Assembly (NCBI GenBank): GCA_963921935.1
Contig: OY998180.1
Location: forward strand, 44,849,231-44,913,230
Source: Galeruca laticollis
Taxonomy: Eukaryota > Arthropoda > Insecta > Coleoptera > Chrysomelidae
Direction: 5' to 3'
DNA length: 64,000 nt
Under the pieces are notes generated by a model. The model ran no database searches, had not been told where the DNA came from, and was given only the letters and a program-made list of their open reading frames with translations. Made by a program: the position numbers and the translations under genes. Numbering within the stretch: the first letter of the stretch is position 1; each line of letters opens with the position of its first letter. This document shows positions 29,875 through 43,280 of the stretch, piece after piece.

Positions 29875-31240
29875 TTTGTTTTATTTCTTGAACCTAATTT
29901 TATTATATTTTTCGGAAATATTGTTCTTGGGATTATATGGTCAGTACGAAATTGAAAGCTTTGGGAGCTTTTTATTTACATTTTCGTTTGACGTTTCGGA
30001 CTGTCAGTGTCCTTCATCAGAAACTTATTCTACAAAAAGGACGTTTACAATCAACAGATTATACAATATAAACTTCCTTTTTAAAAACTTACCATAAAAC
30101 AAACGATTGCAAGTGCAATGTCAACATATATGATAAAATAACATTTTAATTAAAAACATTTGGAACAAAATAACCACTCCCCCTAATGACGGTACAATAC
30201 ATTGTGTTAAACCGTCATAGATTTTGCATATAAACCAACATTTATCGATTGTAAGTACAACTATAATTTGTATGGTATACATTCATTAAGATTTAAAAAG
30301 AGGAGCAAAACAAACCTATTTGACCTTAATGTTCATATTAGTATGCTTTTGGCATAAAATGTTTGTCATGTTAACGTCTGTATTTCCAACATATAACAAT
30401 TTTTGAAGTTGATACTCGTTAAATTAAAATAAATCTTCGATAAGTTTTTTGTATCTGACTGCATTGATAGAATGTTTGTTTTTTGGATTTCTATCATTTC
30501 ATAGAACTCCCTTCTTTTGATGGCTTTCGGTTCGTTGTATTTTTGTGTTGTTATAGTTGAAGGTGTGTTTGTGTTCAGAAACATGATTCATAATAGCTGT
30601 CTTGTTTTTTTTGTCGTATTTGTGGCTACGGTTTTAAATATGGACTGGGTTGCCCAATATAGACACCTTCACAATCTTGACATGGAATCTTGTAGATAAC
30701 GTGGCTTTTTTTGTCCTTAGGAGTTCTTGATTTCAGTTTACTAAAATTAGATTTTAAAAGATTATGTCCTCTGTGTGTTACTGTTATGTTGTCTTCTTTA
30801 AACGTGCTACCAATTTTTTCTGAAAGTCCCGAAATGTATGGTAAATAAAGATAATTTTTTTGAGATATATTTTGTGAACTATTTTTAGGTTGAGTTTGGT
30901 TGTGAAAAAGATGGAACGGTTTTTAAAAAATCTGTTAATTAGTTTATCTGGGTAATTATTTAATTGGAGAGCTACTTAAGCTTTTTTATGGCGTTTTCCC
31001 GGTATTCGCAGTCAGAAAGTTTTATAGCCCGATCCTCGAGTCCTATGACTACCGATTTTTTCTGCGACATTGGATGCTGAGAATTAAAATTCACACATCT
31101 AGACGACCAAGTGTCCTTTGTATACCATTCTGTTTTGATAGTGTTGTTTATGTGGTGAAGAGTCAAGTCCAAAAAATTTATTTTATTATGTTGTTCCCTT
31201 TCAGCAGTAAATTGTAATTTATTGTGAAAGCTATTACTAG
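29874..31240 (-). pseudogene. Second Penelope-like element (RT end and GIY-YIG region), broken
   Basis: Minus strand from about 31240: LQFTAEREQHNKINFLDL (Penelope RT after the palm), then WSSRCVNFNSQHPMSQKKSV, then ALKLSD-like LEDRAIKLSDCEYREN. Further down, fragments around 30680-30620 (RFHVKIVKVSILGNPVHI) and 30584-30366 (HTFNYNNTKIQ-like, then REFYEMIEIQKTN) fit the end of the EN domain and C-terminus. Several frameshifts separate them. The 3' region carries a hammerhead motif (29986-30024) and the copy ends at (AT)n. It belongs to a different subfamily from the copy at 9583. Confidence 0.7.
29986..30024 (-). ncRNA. Hammerhead ribozyme motif, Penelope type, intact core
   Basis: Minus strand order: GTTT (30024-30021), CTGATGA (30020-30014), A, GGAC-ACTGACA-GTCC hairpin (30012-29998), GAAAC (29997-29993), GTC (29992-29990), AAAC (29989-29986). 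GTTT pairs with AAAC as stem I, GGAC with GTCC as stem II, and a single C-G pair makes stem III. All invariant hammerhead core bases are present, and GUC is the preferred cleavage triplet. Such minimal type I hammerheads with a tiny stem III are known from Penelope-like elements, where they may act as dimers. Confidence 0.72.
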
Positions 31241-31314
31241 ATTAATCAACGAATAACCTAACCTCTCTCCTCTTTATAATGGGTTCACGGGTTGAACCGC
31301 GTTGGAAATTTGTA

Positions 31315-31315
<1 letters not shown>
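31241..31315. repeat. Fragment of the 9583-type Penelope 3' region
   Basis: GGTTCACGGGTTGAACCGCG and GTTGGAAATTTG also occur at 9629-9652 in the same order. The preceding ATTAATCAACGAATAACCTA...ATAATGG is the reverse complement of 9690-9732. So two pieces of the same terminal region meet in inverted order and run into (AT)n. Confidence 0.65.

Positions 31316-31380
<65 letters not shown>
31316..31380. repeat. (AT)n microsatellite
   Basis: Pure TA repeat at the left end of an IS630 element. Confidence 0.95.
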
Positions 31381-31382
<2 letters not shown>

Positions 31383-32957
31383 TGGAATTACAAATGTCCA
31401 TATTCAGATTCATCCACCGTACTAGGAACACAGTAACCATGATCACCAATTTACACTTGTCCGCAACTGTCACTATCAAATTTTGTGCTTTTGTCAATCA
31501 CGAAAAGTATATCATATTATTTATTTAAAATGAATGTTTATGAGAATGTTGAAAAAGTACAAATTGTGAAATGGCATTTTCAAGGCAATACAATTCGGCA
31601 AATAAATGGTTTGTTTGAGGCGGCGTTTCCTAATAAGCACTCACCATCACCCTCAACTATAGACCGTATAGTTCATAATTTTGGAATGCTCGGTTGAATT
31701 TCACCCAAAGAACATAATAAGCCCCATCCTCAGAATGAACCAGAAAATAGGGACATCATGATTTGCGCAACTGTGGAAGAAAACCCCATGATATCTCAGT
31801 GCGAGGTTGCGGAAGTTGTAGGTTCCAGTGGAACCACAGTCATCAGAATCTTAAATAGATATAAATACCGCTTTTACAAAATTCGAAAGTGTCGGAAAAT
31901 TTATAAAACGAATATCAGGCGAATGGAATTTTGCGAGGCAGATATGGAAAAAGTTAACAATGATAACAATTTTCTTTACAATGTTGTTTTACTGATGAAC
32001 TTTTCGATTACTTGCCAGGCATATTCCATCCCAAGTCCGTTATTGGCCTAGAGGAAATCTTCATAAATTTGTAACACTTCGTACACAATACCCTCAAAAA
32101 TTAAACGTTTGGATGGGGATACTTGGTGAACATTTAGTCGGTTCATTTTATATTGAGGGTAATTTAAATGGCACCAAATATTTATATTTACCCAGAAACC
32201 AAATTGTCCCTGAAATACTACGATTGACAGGAAATCGATTTAATAACATATGGTTTCAGCAAGACGGATGTCCTGCTGATAATTGTATTAATGTGCAGCA
32301 ATATTTAAATGAAACATTTCCAAACAGATTGTTATCAGGAAGAGGTACAATTTTATGTCCAGCTAGATCACTAGATCTCGCTCCTTGCGATTTATTTTGT
32401 GGGGCTGCTTAAAATCTCAAATTTATCGATTTGCAGAAGAAAGACCTAACAACTTAGAAAGGCTGAAAGTAAAAATTGTAGATGCGGTCGCACTTATCAG
32501 TCCCAATATTTTGGCTAAAGTAAGGCTTTTACAATCACTTGGGGTACTGTCTTGACCAAGAAGGAGGTCGATTTGAACATTTAGTTCATTAGAAATTAAT
32601 TTTAATTTATTGGTTTTTTAAATTTCTGAAGTGTTTTGAAATTATAATTTTTATGATTCAACAAAAGCACATTCTATTATATTCTTCAGTAATTTTATTT
32701 TATAATGCTACTTGTCAGCAGTTTCTATTGAAAAAAAAAGTATCTGCAACTTGGAATTAAAATCGCAACCTTTGGAATTACAAACAGCGCGCTTACCTAA
32801 TACGTCATTAATCTGTAATTAAAACTATGTTTAAAGCTCTTTAGTACACACACATACTCTAATTGTTGAAACCCTGTATTTTTGGCAAATTTGACAGTTG
32901 CAGCCAAGCATAAATTGGTCAACATTCTTACCGTGTTCCTAGTAAGATGGATGCATG
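31381..32957 (+). mobile_element. IS630/Tc1-type element inserted in an (AT)n tract
   Basis: The left 31381-31490 and right 32885-32957 ends are inverted copies, for example GTGTTCCTAGTA...GGATG and GTAAATTGGT / ATAAATTGGT. TA-rich microsatellite lies on both sides, which fits TA target preference. The transposase reads rightwards. The ends show moderate divergence. Confidence 0.7.
31530..32592 (+). pseudogene. IS630/DDE_3 transposase, broken
   Basis: Begins MNVYENVEKVQIVKWHFQGN, then a DUF4817-like helix-turn-helix (HSPSPSTIDRIVHNFGMLG) and a TGA at about 31695. A second helix block SQCEVAEVVGSSGTTVIRIL comes next. The first catalytic Asp region is out of frame near 31990. QQDGCPADNCINVQQYL carries the second Asp and a His-to-Asp change in the usual GAxxH. 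CPARSLDLAPCDLFCGAA corresponds to the family WPARSPDLTPLDFFLWG block. It ends GGRFEHLVH. Several stops and frameshifts make it inactive. It is the same family as 24687, 16600 and 61985 but not the same lineage. Confidence 0.8.
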
Positions 32958-35739
<2,782 letters not shown>

Positions 35740-36420
35740 CCTTCCATTTCAGTTAAGTGATGTCCAGATTTAAACCCATGTATTTTGCTGTTTTTTTTTT
35801 ATTAGGAACAATACTGAGATTAATTGGAAGGTAATTTATTCTTTTGTTGGTAAAATTAGTATTGACTGATTTATCTTTATTGAATTTTATTCGCCATTTT
35901 TTAGACCAGTGTTCTATGTTATTAACTGCATTCTGTAGATTGGCTGTTCTTTCTTCCATAGTTGCCCCTACTGCTAAAACTCATGTGTTCTTAGCAAATG
36001 TGGCAAATATGTTTTCTCGCTCTGGAATGTCAGATGTGTACAAGAGGTACAGTACTGGTCCAAGAACACTGCCTTGTGGGACCCATGTGTTTATTGGTTT
36101 CAGCTCAGAGTACTCATTTTGCATTTTAACTCTGAATGTTCGCAGTTCTAGTTATGGCTGCAAAATTTCAGCCAGTTGTAGAGGAATTTTTTTCTTTAGT
36201 TTCATTATCAGGCCTTGGTGCCAAACTTTGTCGAATGCTTTAGAGATATCGAGAAAAAAAAGTGGAGCAAATTTTATCGTCTTCCAATGATTTCTCTATT
36301 TTATTTATTATCCGATGGATCTGATCTACGATAGAGTGTTTATCACGAAATCCAAATTGGTGTATTGAGATGTTTTTTTGTGCATTAGGCATGATGACTG
36401 ATTTTTAAATCCCCTTCTAC
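35740..36420 (-). pseudogene. Jockey-like RT fragment, C-terminal half (continues 43040-44480)
   Basis: Minus strand: HQFGFRDKHSIVDQIHRIIN, DISKAFDKVWHQGLIMKL, then WVPQGSVLGPVLYLLY, FAKNT at the Y/F-A-D-D position (catalytic Asp lost), and NIEHWSKKWRIKFNKDKS...KYMGLNLD. It begins just where the fragment at 43040 ends in the protein family, so both are one element split by about 6.6 kb of later insertions. The end beyond KYMGLNLDIT is missing. Confidence 0.75.
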
Positions 36421-37191
36421 AATGTAGGTACACATCTGCTATTTCAGAAAAATACATTATGTCAGTAAAAAACTAATATTTAACGAATTGTATCGCATTT
36501 TATTCTATCTAGTTTGAGTTTGCGCGTCACGTCTCAGTAGATATTGCGTTGTGTTTATGTTTAACGAAGAACGTCAACAATAAATTTTTCGTGTGTCACA
36601 AATATGAACTCGATAGTGACACGACAAATTTGAATATAACGCTTGCGTGTGTACCATATAACCTCAATAAATAGTTTCTATCATTAGTTTTTTGAAATTT
36701 GTGATTTTGGTTTCTTGTTTCTTATGCCTCTGACATGAATGAAATTATTGAAAAAATTATAATAACACAAATGACAAGCGAAGTATAACCTCAATGTGCA
36801 TGAAATGCGACTAAAATTATTGCTGCTTGAGGGGAAAGAGGAGAAGAAAGTTTGTGTGTCTGGGCGCGCCTGTGGGCATAAAGTCAAAAAGAACGCGAAC
36901 GTTACACTCGAGTTTGCTCGAGCGAGTAAATCGAACGCCACTAATATGTAAATAAACTGATAAGCTTACCTCAAAAATAACATATGACAAGTTTAAAAAT
37001 GGCTTGTGTGAATTAAATTTTAGTTAGCGCTAAAGATTAATAATAATATAATAATGTACTTAAAAGGCAGTTTTTACTTTTCGAAATTGTGGTCAAATTA
37101 GAGCTATTTGCCTTATATGAAATGATGTAGGAATCGATCGAAATGCATAATCACAACAAAAGTTCAAGCAACACTTACGGAGGTAATTGAT
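36421..37191. other. Insertion sequence flanking the foldback element
   Basis: No gene. GCGCGTCACGTCTCAGTAGA near 36523 is complementary to TACTGAGACGTGACG at 42896-42910, on the far side of the foldback. The foldback therefore probably inserted into an earlier element with inverted ends. Confidence 0.4.
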
Positions 37192-37439
37192 ATTTACTGC
37201 AGTGATGGTAACCTTTGGGATTTCCTTTTTTGTAGGGACAAATCTATGTTTTTCAGGTATGTAGGAGGGACTGAAATTTACAATTTGCTAAAAATGTAGG
37301 GGAAATTCGCTCATAGTAATTTGAGGTTTAGCCTGTTAGTAGTTGTATGGGCTGGTTGAGCATGGGAACTTTTTGTGACATCACATGACCACGCCCTCTG
37401 ACCTTGACCTATTTTTGGGGGTTTGACCCGGGCCAATTG

Positions 37440-37700
37440 CCAAAATTTTTGGGAGTCGCTCTTATCAGTTTGCGTCTACGGGGGTTATGCAAAAAGTAAG
37501 TGTGTATGTTGTATCTAGGGGGGGGGGTGATTTAGAAGAAGCGAAGGGGTTTTTAAGGGTAGCGTCTACGGGGGAGGGTAGCGTCTACGGGGATTACGCA
37601 AAAAGTAAGGGTGTATACAAGAAGTAAGAAGCGAAGAGGGTTTTAAGGGTAGCGTCTACGGGGATTACGAAGGGTGTATACAAGAACGGGGGTTATGCAA
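37440..37700. repeat. Foldback array B, left outer block
   Basis: Modules such as GGGGGTTATGCAAAAAGTAA, GTGTGTATGTTG, TTAGAAGAAGCGAAGGGG and GGGTAGCGTCTACGGGGA recur in changing order. The mirror block is 41815-42460. Confidence 0.8.
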
Positions 37701-37889
37701 AATCATCGTCGTCATTAACCTACATTATCCAGGTGTCGGTAATACACCTTGCCATCGTAGTCATTGCCATAACGGCGCTAACAACTATTTGTTATTCACC
37801 AGAGTGCCAAAACGGCCGTGGGTTGCTGGGGTAGCGAAGCTACTTTTCCCGTATACTGCGCATGTTTTTCGTTACATATAGGCCTAAAA

Positions 37890-38620
37890 AGACACATTTT
37901 GACGATCTGCGCACGTGCTAAAGGGCATTTCTCCATATCTCTGTTATTATTTGTCGGATTGGAGTCTAATAAACGCCAATATGATTGTTCGAATATTATC
38001 GTATACAGGATGTACAAAGATGCCATTAGGGCACTAGCACATATCTCTGCTATTATTGGTCAGATTGAAGTCAAATAAACGTTATTATGTTTGTTAGATT
38101 ATTTTCGTATACAGGATGTGCAAAAGAGATGCCAATAGGGCGCTAGCACATATCTCTGCTATTATTGGTCAGATTGAAGTCGATCAAACGTTATTATATT
38201 TGTTAGATTATTATCGTATACAGGATGTGCAAAGATGCCAATAGGGCACTAGCACATATCTCTGCTATTATTGGTCAGATTGAATTCGATCAAACGTTAT
38301 TATATTTGTTAGATTATTTTCGTATACAGGATGTGTAAAAGAGATGCCAATAGGGCGCTAGAACATATCTCTGCTATTATTGGTCAGATTGAAGTCGATC
38401 AAACGTTATTATATTTGTTAGATTATTTTCGTATACAGGATGTGCAAAGATGCCATTAGGGCACTAGCACATATCTCTGCTATTATTGGTCAGTTGAAGT
38501 CGATCAAACGTAATTATATTTGTTAGATTATTTTCGTATACAGGATGTGCAAAAGAGATGCCATTAGGGCACTAGCACATATCTCTGCTATTATTGGTCC
38601 GATTGAAGTCGATCAAACGC
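37890..38620. repeat. Foldback array A, left arm: about six copies of a 106/109-bp unit
   Basis: GTATACAGGATGTGCAAA occurs at 38001, 38107, 38216, 38322, 38431 and 38536, giving spacings of 106, 109, 106, 109 and 105. The alternation comes from AAAGATG versus AAAAGAGATG. Each unit contains CACATATCTCTGCTATTATT. Confidence 0.9.
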
Positions 38621-38879
38621 GCTGGAAGATGAACTTATACCAATAACAGAACCAATTTCGTGACAACATAATGATTGTAAAGTTATGCGACTTAGAGGAC
38701 TGCGATAGAAATTCTTAACTTGTTAAAAAAAAGAAATATGTGGTTCTTTAAATAGTTATATACGTGGAAAGTTTGGCGAATTGGTTTCTGTAAAACACGG
38801 TGTTAAGGCTAAGCTGTCTTTCCTCTTACTAACAACAAAGTAGAATTTACGGCCGTTAAACTCGATAGGCTACTTAAAG

Positions 38880-39480
38880 ATATACCAGAAGAAGTGAAGG
38901 GGTTTTTAAGGGTAGCGTCTACGGGGATTACGCAAAAAGTAAGTGTGTATACAAGAACGGGGGTTATGCAAAAAGTAAGTGTGTATGTTGTTACGTGTAT
39001 AAGGTAGAGGGTGGTTTGGAAGAAGCGAAGGGGTTTGGGTAGCGTCTACGGGGGAGGGTAGCGTCTACGGGGATTACGCAAAAAGTAAGGGTGTATACAA
39101 GAACGGGGGTTATGCAAAAAGTAAATAAGTGTGTATGTTTTTACGTGTATAAAGTATCTAGGGGGCGATTTAGAAGAAGCGAAGATGGTTTTAAGGGTAG
39201 CGTCTACGGGGGAGGGGAGCGTCTACGGGGATTACGTAAATAAGGGTGTGACGGGGGTTATGCAAAAAGTAAATAAGTGTATGTTTTTACGTGTATAAGG
39301 TAGGGGGGGTGATTTAGAAGAAGCGAAGAGGGTTTTAAGGGTAGCGTCTACGGGGGAGGGTTGCGTAAAAGTAAATAAGGGTGTATACAAGAAGTAATTA
39401 GAAGAAAGAAAATATATGCAGGATTGTGTGTGTAAGAGATAAGGGGTAGTGCTTACGAGGGGGAGGGGCTATGCAGTTAG
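38880..39480. repeat. Foldback array B, left inner block
   Basis: Four or so degenerate copies of the B modules (GGGTAGCGTCTACGGGG, GGGGGTTATGCAAAAAGTAA, TTAGAAGAAGCGAAG). The last part, beyond 39301, has no obvious mirror image. Confidence 0.8.
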
Positions 39481-40063
39481 CTGATTTTTTAAGGGTTCTA
39501 TATTTTGAAATTCTCAAAGGAATGTTATTAGATTGATAACCAACATTTTTTTTTAAAACGGATATGTGTGTGAATTCATATCATTTTATAGAAGGTTTTT
39601 TATATTGTAATAAATGAAATCTCACATTATATTAAATTCGCTTAGTAGGTAATATTTATGCGTTATTTCTATAGTTAGGAGGCATGTGTAGACCAAATCA
39701 TTTATTCAGACAATAGTGAACTTGTTTCAAATATGATTAGATCGGAATGTCATGATTTCTGGTTTATAATTGTTAGTTACTTTATATTACGGAATATTAC
39801 TTTAGTATCTTTTAAAAAATATATGATATCAACATGATATTGTATTAGTCATTTACGATAAAATCTAAACTGAGTTTATTCATGAAACAGCAGAATTTAG
39901 TTTTCTATCAAATTAATAAAAATAGATTTTATGTTGCAGTATTTTTTTAAAATCATATTTAACTGATGTCTTTTTCTTATACGGGGTATTTTGAAAGTCT
40001 TGAAAGCATGCGCATGATTTCTTTTATAATAAATGAATGAGAGAATTGAGTGTTTGTATCACA

Positions 40064-40264
40064 ATGTCATCGGAAGAGTATAGACGCAAATTGGAGGAAT
40101 TTTCTAAAAGCGTTCGAGAATTGAGTAAAGATATTTCAATTTATGAAAATAAGATTAAACTGATAAAGCAATTGGAGCGAATGTGATTGGAGGATAACGT
40201 CTTCAAAAATCGCCGCCTACAAAAAATATCCACAGAATTAAACCGACTACAATATGATGAATAA
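40064..40264 (+). pseudogene. Small coiled-coil frame in the foldback loop
   Basis: Begins MSSEEYRRKLEEFSKSVREL and continues SIYENKIKLIKQLERM; after a TGA at 40184 the frame goes on LEDNVFKNRRLQKISTELNR to TAA at 40262. The total would be 66 residues of charged heptad-like helix. It is the only coding-like segment in the 1-kb loop and has no family I recognise. It may be cargo or a remnant of the ancestral element. Confidence 0.35.
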
Positions 40265-40334
40265 TACAATTCGGGAACAACAGGATGCCATCAAGGATGA
40301 AATTAATAATGTTTTTGCAATGACATGTATAATT

Positions 40335-40770
40335 TTAACATACACGTAAAAACATACACACTTATTTACTTTTTGCATAACCCCCGTTCACACCCTTATT
40401 TACGTAATCCCCGTAGACGCTACCCTTAAAACCATCTTCGCTTCTTCTAAATCGCCCCCTAGATACCTTATACACGTAAAAACATACACACTTATTTACT
40501 TTTTGCATAACCCCCGTTCTTGTATACACCCTTACTTTTTGCGTAATCCCCGTAGACGCTACCCTCCCCCGTAGACGCTACCCTCCCCCGTAGACGCTAC
40601 CCAAACCCCTTCGCTTCTTCTAAACCACCCTCTACCTTATACAAGTAACAACATACACACTTACTTTTTGCATAACCCCCGTTCTTGTATACACCCTTAC
40701 TTTTTGCTTAATCCCCGTAGACGCTACCCTTAAAAACCCCTTCGCTTCTTCTGGTATATCTTTAAGTAGC
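40335..40770. repeat. Foldback array B, right inner block
   Basis: Mirror image of 38880-39301: TTACTTTTTGCATAACCCCC, CCCCGTAGACGCTACCC and CCCTTCGCTTCTTCTAAA modules repeated. Confidence 0.8.
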
Positions 40771-40999
40771 CTATCGAGTTTAACGGCCGTAAATTCTACT
40801 TTGTTGTTAGTTAGTAAGAGGAAAGACAGCTTAGCCTTAAATCGTGTTTTACAGAAACCAATTCGCCAAACTTTCCACCTATATAACTATTTAAAGAACC
40901 ACATATTTCTTTTTTTTAATAAGTTAAGAATTTCTATCGCAGTCCTCTAAGTCGCATAACTTTACAATCATTATGTTGTCACGAAATTGGTTCTGTTAT

Positions 41000-41620
41000 T
41001 GGTATAAGTTCATCTTCCAGCGCGTTTGATCGACTTCAATCTGACCAATAATAGCAGAGATATGTGCTAGTGCCCTAATGGCATCTCTTTTGCACATCCT
41101 GTATACGAAAATAATCTAACAAATATAATAACGTTTGATCGACTTCAATCTGACCAATAATAGCAGAGATATGTGCTAGTGCCCTAATGGCATCTTTGCA
41201 CATCCTGTATACGAAAATAATATAACAAATATAATAACGTTTAATCGACTTCAATCTGACCAATAATAGCAGAGATATGTGCTAGTGCCCTATTGGCATC
41301 TCTTTTGCACATCCTGTATACGAAAATAATCTAACAAATATAATAACGTTTGATCGACTTCAATCTGACCAATAATAGCAGAGATATGTGCTAGTGCCCT
41401 ATTGGCATCTTTGCACATCCTGTATACGATAATAATCTAACAAATATAATAACGTTTATTTGACTTCAATCTGACCAATAATAGCAGAGATATGTGCTAG
41501 TGCCCTAATGGCATCTTTGTACATCCTGTATACGATCATATTGGCGTTTATTAGACTCCAATCCGACAAATAATAACAGAGATATGGAGAAATGCCCTTT
41601 AGCAAGTGCGCAGATCGTCG
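41000..41620. repeat. Foldback array A, right arm: about five copies
   Basis: Reverse complement of the left array, with TTTGCACATCCTGTATACGA about every 106-109 bp from 41090 to 41530. One unit fewer than in the left arm. Confidence 0.9.
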
Positions 41621-41966
41621 AAATGTGTCTTTTTAGGCCTATATGTAACGGAAAACATGCGCAGTATACGGGAAAAGTAGCTTCGCTACCCCAGCTACCC
41701 ACGGCCGTTTTGACACTCTGGTGAATAACAAATAGTTGTTAGCGCCGTTATGGCAATGACTACGATGGCAAGGTGTATTACCGACACCTGGATAATGTAG
41801 GTTAATGACGACGATGATTTGCATAACCCCCGTTCTTGTATACACCCTTCGTAATCCCCGTAGACGCTACCCTTAAAACCCTCTTCGCTTCTTACTTCTT
41901 GTATACACCCTTACTTTTTGCGTAATCCCCGTAGACACTACCCTCCCTCGTAGACGCTACCCTTAA

Positions 41967-42460
41967 AAAACCCTTCGCTTCTTCTAAATCACCCCCCCCC
42001 CTAGATACAACATACACACTTACTTTTTGCGTAACCCCCGTAGACGCAAACTGATAAGAGCGACCCCCAAAAATGTTGGCAATTGGCCCGGGCCAAACCC
42101 CCAAAAATGCATAACCCCCGTAGCCGCAAACTGATAAGAGCGACCCCCAAAAATTTTGGCAATTGGCCCGGGCCAAACCCCCAAAAATAGGTCAAGGTCA
42201 GAGGGCGTGGTCACCCCTTCGCTTCTTCTAAATCACCCCCCCCCCCCCTAGATACAACATACACACTTACTTTTTGCGTAACCCCCGTAGACGCAAACTG
42301 ATAAGAGCGACCCCCAAAAATGTTGGCAATTGGCCCGGGCCAAACCCCCAAAAATGCATAACCCCCGTAGCCGCAAACTGATAAGAGCGACCCCCAAAAA
42401 TTTTGGCAATTTGCCCGGGCCAAACCCCCAAAAATAGGTCAAGGTCAGAGGGCGTGGTCA
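41967..42460. repeat. 247-bp tandem duplication, right arm only
   Basis: 41967-42213 and 42214-42460 are almost the same. Each contains GGCCCGGGCC twice and a C tract (12 and 15 C). The left arm has a single, shorter counterpart (37400-37520). Confidence 0.85.
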
Positions 42461-42509
42461 TGTGACGTCACAAAAAGTTCCCATGCTCAACCAGCCCATA
42501 CAACTACTA

Positions 42510-42810
42510 CTCCTGTTTTGTTTTATATTTTAACCTATAATATAAAGTAAAAACAAGTAAAATAACAGTAAGTAGCAAGTAATTTTAGTTAAAAATAGTT
42601 ATTTTAGAATAAAAATGCAGAAATTACAGTCAATTACCAGTTATGGGGAAACCGATACTGCTGAGCCGAAAAAATGCAAGGAAAATGGAGACAACAAATT
42701 AATAACAATTTGAATTTTGATTTATAATAACAGTACATTTTTGTCAAACTAACTTTTAAGAAAAACCCATTCTCGTTTATCATATTTTAGTGTTGGGGAA
42801 AAATACTTGA
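42510..42810 (+). other. Right-arm-only segment with a 32-codon frame
   Basis: This part has no partner in the left arm. 42615-42713 encodes MQKLQSITSYGETDTAEPKK and 12 more residues. A short basic/Thr leader of this kind is seen at the start of some hAT transposases, so it might be a surviving first exon. That is weak evidence. Confidence 0.25.
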
Positions 42811-43280
42811 ATTTAATTTTATGAATAGGGAAAATGTAGGGATTTTTTTTGTGTTGATAGGGATGGGTCTTATGAAAGGTTACCATCACTGATTTACTGA
42901 GACGTGACGTCATGCGCTGTTTCGGTCAACATGGCCGATTGCAGTTTTTTATACTTTTATTTTCCTGGCACTCTTATTAATCTAAAGGTTTATATTAAAT
43001 CTAGGTCATTTTTCTGAATTTACTTTTTGATTCCTTAGCACTGTCATCGTGCCTATTATATGGTTCATTCCTCTTAGCAGCAATTTCTTAAATACCTTTG
43101 AGATTCCGGGTAGTAAGGAGATTGGCCTGAACAATGTTAATTCATAGATGGATTTTCCTCCTTTAGGTATCATTATTACCTCTGCTGTTTTCTATATGAT
43201 GGGAACATATCTGAGCCTAAAAGATGCATTAACCAGGGTAGTAAGCTTTACTATAGCTTTCCTGGGCAATTTTTTTAATA

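Larger units (their letters stand above)
37200..42891. mobile_element. Giant foldback element with hAT-style ends
   Basis: ATTTACTG flanks both sides exactly (37192-37199 and 42892-42899), an 8-bp target duplication. The ends are CAGTGATGGTAACCTTT and its reverse complement, hAT-like in sequence and in duplication length. Arms of about 2.1 kb (37200-39301) and 2.5 kb (40335-42891) are inverted copies of each other, separated by a 1-kb loop. Both arms carry the same two tandem-repeat families. No transposase gene is present, so it would depend on a hAT transposase supplied elsewhere. Confidence 0.85.

Noticed and set aside
29609..30097. Open frames of alternating Tyr-Ile over the (AT)n tracts (also 32882-33368, 27769-27969, 31285-31497, 15778-15981)
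   Set aside because: They are translations of TA repeats, which are open in all frames.
37890..38620. CRISPR-like regular spacing
   Set aside because: Whole 106/109-bp units are repeated without unique spacers; the genome is eukaryotic.
41892..42461. Overlapping frames such as MARANCQNFWGSLLSVCGYGG
   Set aside because: They arise from the foldback tandem repeats, appear in several frames at once, and have no mirrored conservation in the other arm.
36520..42925. Precise outer borders of the element into which the foldback inserted
   Set aside because: Only about 20 bp of inverted match were found and no target duplication, so borders are not claimed.
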